Below, piece after piece: positions 33,400-41,454 of a stretch of 64,000 bases of DNA (the first letter of the stretch is position 1; each line of letters opens with the position of its first letter). The translations under genes and the position numbers were made by a program. This DNA is from Flavobacterium album. Lineage in GTDB: Bacteria; Bacteroidota; Bacteroidia; Flavobacteriales; Flavobacteriaceae. Under the pieces are notes generated by a model. The model was not told the DNA's origin and did no database searches. It saw only the letters and a program-made list of their open reading frames with translations. The stretch is from contig NZ_CP029186.1 in the NCBI RefSeq assembly GCF_003096035.1, positions 124,001 through 188,000 on the forward strand, in the 5' to 3' direction.

Positions 33400-34814
33400 T
33401 CCCTGTTGGTTTTAAAATTATCGTATGCGTTCAGCAATGCTTCGGTAAATAGCATGCCCTGTTTTTCATATCCCGGCTTCGAGTAGTGCACTTTGTCACC
33501 TGCCATTAATCCCTGTGCAGCATTCCGGTTCACACTGAACAGGCCGCCCATCTCAGAGAACAAATCCCACGAGGCGTAGTTTTTGGCCGTTTCCTGCATG
33601 AGTATGCTCTTGGCATAACCGGCAGCAAAGGTATTGGGGTATTTCCTTTTGAACATTGATGGCGGCGGTGTCATTACCAATACACACACATCGGGGTTTT
33701 TAGCTTTAACCTTATCAATAAAAAGGTTCAGCTGCGTAATGTAATCGTTGGGAATCATTTTGTCGAATGACTCATTGGTACCCAGTGATATCACGATAAG
33801 GTCGGGCTGTAATGCCGGGAGCTGGTCAAAGAACAGCGGGTACTTGTTATAGTCCGATGCTTTCGCGCCGTTTACGCCAATGCTATGGTAGAGCAGTCCC
33901 GGATCATCTTTTTCCAGCACCAGTCCGCTAAGGGTATATTCCTTCCTGTCATTGTTGGGCAGCAGGTATATTTTAGAAAGCGCTTCATCACTGTGGTAAT
34001 AATTGCTCAGTGAGTCGGCGGTAATGGGCAGCGGTATGAATTCCGACCGCTTCACTTCCTTTTTCTGCATTTCGCTTGTGGGTATCTTCAGGGTTTTCCC
34101 TGCCCTTATGTTATCCGACTTCAGGCCGTTTGCTTTTTTCAATTGTGCCACCGTCACATTGTATTTATCGGCAATAGAACCAAGCACCTCGCCCTTCTTT
34201 ATTTTATGCGTAATTTTTTTCGGCACGGTCGATTCGAGCACAATGGTTTTTGAGCTTGTTGCCACGTCAAATCCCGGCGCATTGCCCGGCGTAATTATTT
34301 TCAGGGTATTAAAGTCGTAAGCGGTGTCCCGAACATTCAACTCGACCACAAAGTTCTCCCTCGTCTCGAGGGCGATTCCGCTAAGGCCAACTTCCATCCC
34401 GGGCTCGGGCGTATAAATGTTGCGGCGGCTGTTCCAAGAAGCATTCGAATTGAAACGGACATTGTAGCTGCCATTGGTTTTTGCCAGCTGGTACGGAAAA
34501 GTAAACCCGCAGCCCGCATTGCCAAAACGCGCCTGCAATGTCTTGCGGATAATGCCTGTCATCAGGTCGGCTTGTATGTGCGAATCCCCAATGTGTACAA
34601 TATTTACCTTGCCGCCTTTCTGGCTTTCGAGGAAATACAGCTTTTCGAAGAACAGCTTTAGCGAAGAGCTGTTGGTAATGATGTTATCAGCTACTACGAT
34701 CTCAGTGGTATCGGTAACAATGCTGTCCATGACCACTGCAAGCGAATCTACCTGTGCGGCAGACTTTGCGCCCAAGAGCAGGCAAAATAGCAGGAATACT
34801 ATTTTACGGCGCAT
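33396..34814 (-). CDS. LysM-containing SGNH/GDSL-like hydrolase
   Basis: 472 aa. Signal peptide (MRRKIVFLLFCLLLGAKSAAQ). SGNH blocks: VNIVHIGDSHIQADLMTG (Ser block), ISLGTNESFDK (GxN-like block), and GDKVHYSKPGY near the end (Asp-x-x-His). Inserted at about 198-250 is a LysM domain (HKIKKGEVLGSIADKYNVTVAQLKKANGLK ... GKTLKIP), which suggests peptidoglycan or polysaccharide binding. Probably the periplasmic acetyl-transfer partner of the MBOAT protein. Its start overlaps the upstream SGNH gene by 11 nt. Confidence 0.88.
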   Translation of the reverse strand: MRRKIVFLLFCLLLGAKSAAQVDSLAVVMDSIVTDTTEIVVADNIITNSSSLKLFFEKLYFLESQKGGKVNIVHIGDSHIQADLMTGIIRKTLQARFGNAGCGFTFPYQLAKTNGSYNVRFNSNASWNSRRNIYTPEPGMEVGLSGIALETRENFVVELNVRDTAYDFNTLKIITPGNAPGFDVATSSKTIVLESTVPKKITHKIKKGEVLGSIADKYNVTVAQLKKANGLKSDNIRAGKTLKIPTSEMQKKEVKRSEFIPLPITADSLSNYYHSDEALSKIYLLPNNDRKEYTLSGLVLEKDDPGLLYHSIGVNGAKASDYNKYPLFFDQLPALQPDLIVISLGTNESFDKMIPNDYITQLNLFIDKVKAKNPDVCVLVMTPPPSMFKRKYPNTFAAGYAKSILMQETAKNYASWDLFSEMGGLFSVNRNAAQGLMAGDKVHYSKPGYEKQGMLFTEALLNAYDNFKTNRE

Positions 34815-36405
34815 GGGTAGTATCTTTTTTAGGGGTTATCGTGTCTTTCTTAACTATTGGCTTTTTTGCCGGTTGCACCGTTGGAGTTTTTGGCTGTTCT
34901 GCTTTAGGCTGCTCTGTTACAGGTGTACCTGTTTGGGGAGCCGGTGCTGGCGGAGTTGGCGTCTTAAAGCCCCTAAGCCTCTTGTACTGCTCATACCCGC
35001 CATTGATCTGGTTCCAGATAAGGTCGGATACCTTTTTTGCCCCACGGAAATTGAAGTGGGTATAATCTTTATTAGCCAATGCAGGCGCTTCCTCATCCAC
35101 CCATTTCACCATAGAGCCGTCACCGCCCATAAGCGTGTAAAGGTTTACATAAGCCGATTCTGTTTGCACGGCATATTTTTTCTGGGCACGGCTAAGCGGT
35201 ACCACAGCCGAGTCGGTTTTCATCTCCAGCCCGTATTTGGTCGATTTATCGGCAGTAGAAATAATGAGTATATCCACACCCGGGAAACATTCCCTCAGGT
35301 GCTCCACAACCCTTGCCATACGCTTTTCGTACCAGGTATAATTGAGTGAGCCGTAATTTAGCACGTTGGTACCGTAATGAAGTACAATAAGGTCGTAACC
35401 CAGCTTATCATTGAACGCCCTCATCACATTGGTATTGAAAGAGCCTATCGGAAGGCCTGAGTTACCGCGGTTCGAGAAGTTATCTACATGCACTCCCCTG
35501 CCATCGTCAAAATTGAAGCCATAGAACGGAATGGAATCGGAAGCGATAAAATTAGCCTTAAAACCTTTGATGCCGCCATTGGCAACGCTAAGCGTATTCA
35601 CAAGGTTTACAGGGTTAAGATTTTTGCGAATGGTATCTTTTCCTATAATCACATCAACGGCTGCTTTCCTGTTGCCCGACTTTCCGTAAAACAGCGTTGG
35701 GTTGTACAATTCTGTAAGATGCCTTATATTGCTGGCTTTGTAGCGCACCCATGCCGGGTTTACGGTATCCCTTTTGGTAAAGAAAACATGCCCGTTTACA
35801 CCAAAAGGGCTTCTTGGGCTCTTAACGTTCAGGTAGGACTGCGTTTTCCAGTTGGGTGAGAACTGGTGGGTAAGCGTGCTGCGTGACGGTGCCGATTCGG
35901 AAGTGATATTCACAAACCCTACGCCTTCGCCTCCAAAGCGTTCCTGAAGGCTGGCACGGAAATCTTTCACGATAAGGTCGCCATCGGTCATGGAATCCCC
36001 AAAATAAGCAATACGCACTTTACCCTGCTTCTTGGTTTCCAATTGCAGCAGTTTTTCGTAAAAATTGACAAGGTGCTGATAGCCCTTATAATCTTCAAAA
36101 GTCTCTGCCGGGAATTTGATGCCATTAACTGCCTCAAAAACTATTTTCTTGTTGCTGCTCAGGGTGTCTTTTTCTGTTTCGCCTCCATCAGCCTCCACCG
36201 CCTCGAGCATGAGGCTATCAACCACAACATTCTTGGTAATGCCGGTTTCGGTAAATATTTTAGAGGGGAGCACCTGCCTGAACCCAAGCAATGCCGCTAT
36301 CGAAATAACGATAATGATAAATGACTGGAAAAAATAGGTTTTCCCTTCCTGCGGCCTGTTTTCTGCAGGCGGCGTGCTCTCGTATCCGGGTCTGTTCTCT
36401 TTCAC
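34804..36405 (-). CDS. Membrane-anchored SGNH-like protein (second, with proline-rich tail)
   Basis: 533 aa. A short cytoplasmic N-terminus, one membrane anchor (about 28-47, FIIIVISIAALLGF), then a periplasmic SGNH fold: VRIAYFGDSMTDGDLIVKDFR, VLHYGTNVLNYG, and KDYTHFNFRGAKKVSD (Asp/His). The C-terminal 50 residues are Pro/Lys/Thr-rich low complexity. It is distinct from but related in layout to the next SGNH protein, so two transferase/hydrolase partners serve one MBOAT. It starts 17 nt after the argS stop, so read-through from argS is likely. Confidence 0.86.
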   Translation of the reverse strand: MKENRPGYESTPPAENRPQEGKTYFFQSFIIIVISIAALLGFRQVLPSKIFTETGITKNVVVDSLMLEAVEADGGETEKDTLSSNKKIVFEAVNGIKFPAETFEDYKGYQHLVNFYEKLLQLETKKQGKVRIAYFGDSMTDGDLIVKDFRASLQERFGGEGVGFVNITSESAPSRSTLTHQFSPNWKTQSYLNVKSPRSPFGVNGHVFFTKRDTVNPAWVRYKASNIRHLTELYNPTLFYGKSGNRKAAVDVIIGKDTIRKNLNPVNLVNTLSVANGGIKGFKANFIASDSIPFYGFNFDDGRGVHVDNFSNRGNSGLPIGSFNTNVMRAFNDKLGYDLIVLHYGTNVLNYGSLNYTWYEKRMARVVEHLRECFPGVDILIISTADKSTKYGLEMKTDSAVVPLSRAQKKYAVQTESAYVNLYTLMGGDGSMVKWVDEEAPALANKDYTHFNFRGAKKVSDLIWNQINGGYEQYKRLRGFKTPTPPAPAPQTGTPVTEQPKAEQPKTPTVQPAKKPIVKKDTITPKKDTTHAP

Positions 36406-36422
36406 AAAAAAATGGCTTTAGG

Positions 36423-38507
36423 TTACATACGTTCCGGCATGCCGATTCCCAGCAGGCCGAAAGCCGATTTTAATGTTTCTCCCACTTTTTTAGAAAGCTG
36501 TACTTTAAACACTTTCAGCGACTCATCTTCTTCTCCCAGTATGGAAACCACCTGGTAGTACGAGCTGAATTCTTTCGCCAGGTCGTACGCATAGCCTGCT
36601 ATTAAAGCCGGGCTGTACTGGCTCGCTGCATTTTGCACCACCGCCGGGAATGTTTCAAGAAGCTTTATCAGCTCTTTTTCTTTCGGGTGGAGGGCGATAT
36701 GCGAAACAGTCTCTGTAATATCAAATTCAGCTTTTCTCAGGATCGCGCGTGTCCGCACATATGACATCTGGATGAACGGGCCCGAATCGCCGTTAAAGTC
36801 GATGGATTCTTTCGGGTCGAAAAGAATCCGTTTTTTAGGATCGACTTTAAGCATCTGGTATTTCAGCGCCCCGAGGCCTATCGTTTTATAGAGTTCGGCT
36901 TTTTCTTCATCCGAGCAGCCTTCGAGCTTGCCCATTTCGTCTGCAATGCTTTTGGCTGTAGCAACCATTTCTTCCATCAGGTCGTCAGCATCCACCACGG
37001 TACCTTCACGGCTTTTCATTTTCCCGGAAGGAAGGTCAACCATGCCATACGATAAATGGTACAGGTTTTCTGCCCAGTCAAAACCAAGCTTTTTCAGGAT
37101 CAGGAACAGCACCTTAAAGTGGTAGTCCTGCTCGTTGCCCACCGTGTACACCATACCGCCTACATCAGGGAAGTCTTTTACCCTTTGTATTGCCGTACCT
37201 ATATCCTGCGTAATGTATACCGAAGTACCATCGCGGCGCAGCACCAGCTTTTCGTCAAGGCCTTCATCGGTAAGGTCGATCCATACCGAACCATCCTCTT
37301 TTTTATAGAAAACACCTTTGTCAAGGCCATCGGCAACAACGTCTTTCCCTAACAGGTAGGTATCACTTTCGTAGTAATTCTTATCAAAGTCGACACCGAT
37401 ATTTTTGAAGGACAACTCAAAGCCCTCGTATACCCAGCCGTTCATTTTTTTCCAGAGGGCAACAACAGCTTCATCGCCTGCTTCCCATTTAAGCAGCATT
37501 TGCCGGGCTTCTTTTAATATAGCAGTTAGTTTTTTAGCAATTTCTTTAAGTTCCCCTTCTTTATCGTCGATTTTAGACTCCAGAGTGGTTAGTGGTTTTA
37601 CCGCATTTTCGAAAGCTACTTTATCTTTATCCGAAATTTCATCATATTCCTCATCACGAAGATCTTTTATCATGGTACGGTAGGAGACATCATTTTTCGA
37701 TGTATTATAATATCCCTGAATGACAACATTTATTCCTTCCGGAAGTTCGAAGCCTGATTTCTTCTCTTCGTAAATCCCTTTAAGCTTGGTAATTTCCTCT
37801 TTCAATGGTGTAACAGCGCTTTCAACTTCAGGGAAACCCGAAAAGTCACCTTCCCAAAATTTTTGCAGGAACGGCTTTACCTCTTTCTGGAGTTCCTTTT
37901 CAAACCGTACGTAGTAATTTCCCACCAGCTTGTCACCCTTTACGCCTTCGCTTTCCGGTGTCTCACCGTGGCCGAATTTCTCATACGCGAGCATCGACTT
38001 GCAGATATGGATACCCCGATCGTTAATCACCTGGGTCTTGTATATATTTTTGCCGGATGCCTCAATGATATTCGCCACCGAATAGCCCAGCAGCACATTA
38101 CGTACGTGGCCTAAATGCAATGGCTTGTTGGTGTTTGGGGAAGCATATTCCACCATTACGGCTTTTCCGCCTTCTGCAGGTTGTTGCGAACCAAAATTTT
38201 CGTCTTCTTTTATTTCATTAAAGAACGTAATATAGAACGCATCGGATATGACAAGGTTAAGGAAACCGCCCCCGGCCACATTGAATTTTTCTACCACATC
38301 GGTGTTGTCCAAAAGGTACTGGCCAATGGCATTCCCCAGTGCGGCGGGATTGCTTTTTACCAGCTTTAAAAGCGGGAAAATAACCATAGTAATATCGCCT
38401 TCGAACTCCCTGCGGGTCGCCTGTAATTCTATCTTTTCAACAGAAATACCAAACAAAGCTTCAACCGCTTTTTGTATGTGGGGAACGAGGATTTGTGACA
38501 ACGCCAT
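36423..38507 (-). CDS. argS: Arginine-tRNA ligase with a large internal insertion
   Basis: 694 aa from ATG 38507 (MALSQIL..., matching flavobacterial ArgRS starts); an ATG 15 codons earlier is less likely. Class I signatures: NTNKPLHLGHVRN (HIGH-type, residues 131-134) and GKMKSREGTVV (KMSK-type). A C-terminal anticodon-binding domain ends GIGMPERM. Related ArgRS proteins are about 590 residues, as far as I recall. The surplus lies between about residues 208 and 325, after GNYYVRFEKEL and before the conserved MLLKWEAGDEAVVALWKKMN. The insert is charged and largely helical. Confidence 0.93.
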   Translation of the reverse strand: MALSQILVPHIQKAVEALFGISVEKIELQATRREFEGDITMVIFPLLKLVKSNPAALGNAIGQYLLDNTDVVEKFNVAGGGFLNLVISDAFYITFFNEIKEDENFGSQQPAEGGKAVMVEYASPNTNKPLHLGHVRNVLLGYSVANIIEASGKNIYKTQVINDRGIHICKSMLAYEKFGHGETPESEGVKGDKLVGNYYVRFEKELQKEVKPFLQKFWEGDFSGFPEVESAVTPLKEEITKLKGIYEEKKSGFELPEGINVVIQGYYNTSKNDVSYRTMIKDLRDEEYDEISDKDKVAFENAVKPLTTLESKIDDKEGELKEIAKKLTAILKEARQMLLKWEAGDEAVVALWKKMNGWVYEGFELSFKNIGVDFDKNYYESDTYLLGKDVVADGLDKGVFYKKEDGSVWIDLTDEGLDEKLVLRRDGTSVYITQDIGTAIQRVKDFPDVGGMVYTVGNEQDYHFKVLFLILKKLGFDWAENLYHLSYGMVDLPSGKMKSREGTVVDADDLMEEMVATAKSIADEMGKLEGCSDEEKAELYKTIGLGALKYQMLKVDPKKRILFDPKESIDFNGDSGPFIQMSYVRTRAILRKAEFDITETVSHIALHPKEKELIKLLETFPAVVQNAASQYSPALIAGYAYDLAKEFSSYYQVVSILGEEDESLKVFKVQLSKKVGETLKSAFGLLGIGMPERM

Positions 38508-38602
38508 TTTACTATGATTTTTAAGCGTGCAAAGATAATTATTTTTAGTCAACGTAATGAATTGAAAATGCTTAAATAAAATGTAAAAATTAGACCGCGG
38601 CA

Positions 38603-38673
38603 GTAGAGACGCATTGCATACGTCTCCCAGTATTTTTCAATCATTACGCGAGACGCATTCAATGCGTCTCTAC
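38603..38673. repeat. GAGACGCATT inverted repeat
   Basis: Two 24-nt arms, gtagagacgcattgcatacg.. at 38603-38626 and its near reverse complement at 38650-38673, each itself palindromic around attgcat/attcaat. The type is common in Bacteroidota intergenic DNA. It lies in the 362-bp gap between argS and the outer-membrane receptor; the rest of that gap holds the receptor's promoter and AT-rich DNA. Confidence 0.7.
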
Positions 38674-38806
38674 CCTAAAACTATCACAAATAAAAACTTT
38701 TTCCATTTTCGCTGTAACAAAATCCGTGTTTGATTGTCTTATGGGTATCTGCACAAGTTAGTGACATTAAATAAACATTAATTTATGCATAAAAAGGTAC
38801 TTTGTA

Positions 38807-38837
38807 TTGCATATTAGTTTTCGATGTAGTACATTTG
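38807..38837 (+). promoter_or_regulatory. Promoter of the outer-membrane receptor
   Basis: TTG at 38807-38809, a 20-nt spacer and TACATTTG at 38830-38837. This puts the transcript start after 38840 and supports the ATG at 38870. Confidence 0.7.
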
Positions 38838-38869
38838 CCCCATCATCAATCATCAATCAAATTACGAAC

Positions 38870-41278
38870 ATGCATTTCAAGCTACTAATGGTGCTTCTTT
38901 TTGGGAGCATCATGACCATGACTGCTCAAAATTCCGGCAGCATCTCAGGGAAAATTACGGACAAGACTACCAATGAACCTTTACCCTATGTGAGCATCGT
39001 TATAAAAGATAATGGCGCGGTTGTTACCGGTGGCATTACCGATGACAATGGCCTTTTTACCATAAAGAACCTGCCGCTTAAAAGCTATACGGTAGAAGTG
39101 CAGTTCATGGGCTACAAGACCTTTGTAACCAATGCCAACCTTAACGAGCAGGCAAAAGCAATGAACCTGGGTACCATAGCTATAAACGAAGTAGCCACAA
39201 CACTGGACACCGTTGAAATCGTTAAGGAAACCTCTACCATCGAGCAGAAGATAGACCGCAAGGTAATTACCGTGGGCCGCGACCTTACCACCGCGGGCGG
39301 CACGGCATCGGAAATAATGAACAACATCCCTTCGGTAAATGTGGACCAGGACGGAAAAATTTCCCTTCGCGGCAACCAGAACGTACGGGTTCTTGTAGAT
39401 GGCAGGCCTACCAATATCGACCCGGCACAGCTCTTAAAGCAGATACCTTCTACCTCCATCAAAAAGATCGAGCTGATTACCAACCCAAGCGCCAAGTATA
39501 ATCCTGAGGGTATGAGCGGTATCATCAATATCATCCTTCATAAAAATGCGAGCGACGGCTTTAACGGCACTTATAATGGGGGGATGACCTTTGGTAAAAC
39601 GCCGAAATTCAACAACTCGCTCGATATGAACTTCCGCACGGGAAAGGTGAATTTCTTTGGCAACATCGGTAACAACCTGGGCAAATATGCCAACTGGGGC
39701 TTTGTAGAGCGCCATGACGACATAGCCTCCAGGCAGGTGGTGAACGGCATTAGCGACAACAAAGGCGTACTGGGCAAGATCGGGATGGACTACTACATCA
39801 ATGACAACAACACATTGTCGGTGTACACCAACCAGAATTATTTTTCCGGCACATCGCTTTTCACGATTGATGTACTTTATCCTGAAGGCAGCGCTTCGCC
39901 GAATATCCTCCAGTCCAACAATATGGACGGCGATAACTTCAACAACACTTACAACCTTGCTTACAAGCACAAGTTCGCCAAAGAAGGCCACACACTTGAC
40001 CTTGAAGCCAATTATAACGATTCCCAAAATAAGCAAAGCGTAGATTATGGCGTGGCTATAGCCGATGCTACACAAACATACGGCGACCATCTTGTGGACA
40101 ACCGCCAGAATACGACCGTGAACCTGGACTATGTAAACCCGCTTAATGAAAAGACTACCCTTGAGGCAGGCGCCGAAGCAAGGATACTGACTACCGATAA
40201 CGAATACCACTCGACCAACCCGAATATCCCTGCCGACCAGCAAAACGTGAATTATACGTATGACATGAGCATCTATTCGGCATATACCACTTTTGGGCAG
40301 AAATTCGAGAAATTCAGCTACCAGCTTGGCGCAAGGTTTGAAAGCTATAAAGTGAAAGCCGACTTCAACAGGGGCCAGCAGGGCTTTAAGAACGATTATG
40401 TTACGGTTTATCCGTCAGTTTACCTCGGGTATAACTTTAACGATAAGAACATGATGCAGCTAAGCTACAGCCGCCGTGTAGACAGGCCAAGCATAGAGCA
40501 GACCAAGCTGATAAGGGAATTTTCAACCTACCTGCTTACCTCGATAGGAAACCCACAGCTGGTACCACAGTTCACCAATTCGGTAGAAGTGAATTACACC
40601 AAGATGTTCGGGCAGGGCTCATCGGTTACAGGCGGTGTGTATTACAGGTTCATCAATGATGAGATCAACCGTATCTTCTACCCTAACGATGCCACACCCG
40701 ATAATGACCAGGACCAGATCATGACCTTTGGGAACTTCGATAAGAATTCGGCCTTCGGTTTTGAGGTATCGGCCAATTACAAGATCTTCAAGTGGTGGGA
40801 TATCCAGCCGGCGGTTGATTTTTCGAGCATCTCACAGCAGGGAAGGGTTTCGATACAAACCTCTCCGGATGTATTCGAATTCCAGAACAGGAAGGTAGAT
40901 GTAAATGCCTTTAATGCAAGGCTGAACAGCAACTTCAGGGTAAACCAGCGCCTCAGCTTCCTGCTTTTCGGTTTCTACAGAGGCCCGGTAAACGGTGTGC
41001 AGAACCTGAGCAAGGAAATGTACAAGATCGATTCGGGAGCACGCTATACCCTTCTGGACAATAAAATGTCGCTTAGTGTGCGCTTTAACGATATGTTCCG
41101 TACTATGCGCTACGGCTTCAGCGCCAGCAACCCGTTCCCCCAAAGCGGTGAATTCCGCTGGGAAAGCCGTACGGTATATGTAGGACTTAACTATATGTTC
41201 GGCGCCGGAAAAAACAGGGCCCTGCAGCGCAAGCAGCGTGACGACAACACCAAGCAGGGCGGCGGCGGAATGTTCTAG
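38870..41278 (+). CDS. TonB-dependent outer-membrane beta-barrel family protein
   Basis: 802 aa from ATG 38870; an upstream reading from 38807 would include promoter DNA and is rejected. Signal peptide MHFKLLMVLLFGSIMTMTAQ. Carboxypeptidase-regulatory-like domain (GSISGKITDKTTNEPLPYVSIVI, residues about 25-105). Plug domain (LTTAGGTASEIMNNIPSVNVDQDGKISLRGNQNVRVLVDGRP). Long beta-barrel of the OMP_b-brl_3 kind with a hydrophilic tail. No SusD partner is next to it, so the substrate is open. Monocistronic with its own promoter and a strong terminator. Confidence 0.92.
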   Translation: MHFKLLMVLLFGSIMTMTAQNSGSISGKITDKTTNEPLPYVSIVIKDNGAVVTGGITDDNGLFTIKNLPLKSYTVEVQFMGYKTFVTNANLNEQAKAMNLGTIAINEVATTLDTVEIVKETSTIEQKIDRKVITVGRDLTTAGGTASEIMNNIPSVNVDQDGKISLRGNQNVRVLVDGRPTNIDPAQLLKQIPSTSIKKIELITNPSAKYNPEGMSGIINIILHKNASDGFNGTYNGGMTFGKTPKFNNSLDMNFRTGKVNFFGNIGNNLGKYANWGFVERHDDIASRQVVNGISDNKGVLGKIGMDYYINDNNTLSVYTNQNYFSGTSLFTIDVLYPEGSASPNILQSNNMDGDNFNNTYNLAYKHKFAKEGHTLDLEANYNDSQNKQSVDYGVAIADATQTYGDHLVDNRQNTTVNLDYVNPLNEKTTLEAGAEARILTTDNEYHSTNPNIPADQQNVNYTYDMSIYSAYTTFGQKFEKFSYQLGARFESYKVKADFNRGQQGFKNDYVTVYPSVYLGYNFNDKNMMQLSYSRRVDRPSIEQTKLIREFSTYLLTSIGNPQLVPQFTNSVEVNYTKMFGQGSSVTGGVYYRFINDEINRIFYPNDATPDNDQDQIMTFGNFDKNSAFGFEVSANYKIFKWWDIQPAVDFSSISQQGRVSIQTSPDVFEFQNRKVDVNAFNARLNSNFRVNQRLSFLLFGFYRGPVNGVQNLSKEMYKIDSGARYTLLDNKMSLSVRFNDMFRTMRYGFSASNPFPQSGEFRWESRTVYVGLNYMFGAGKNRALQRKQRDDNTKQGGGGMF

Positions 41279-41332
41279 CCCATCAAAAATTGAATAATTA
41301 ATGTTTTCATATAATTAGGTTTAGTAGTTAGT

Positions 41333-41369
41333 TAACCCCGGATAGTTGCGAATCCGGGGTTATTTTTTG
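41333..41369 (+). terminator. Terminator of the outer-membrane receptor
   Basis: Stem aaccccggat / atccggggtt with loop agttgcga and a following T-run (tattttttg). Confidence 0.9.
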
Positions 41370-41454
41370 TGCTCGTTTAAAAGTTTTAACTTCTAAGGTA
41401 ATTGTAAAATATTTGTTAAAATTTCATATATTCGTATCCCAACCTTACCAAAAT

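Noticed and set aside
38807..38869. Longer receptor ORF from 38807
   Set aside because: The TTG there is the promoter -33 element; the signal peptide begins at ATG 38870.
41413..41454. TTG start of the nuclease gene
   Set aside because: The extra residues are non-conserved-looking leader sequence; ATG 41455 is better, though not proven.
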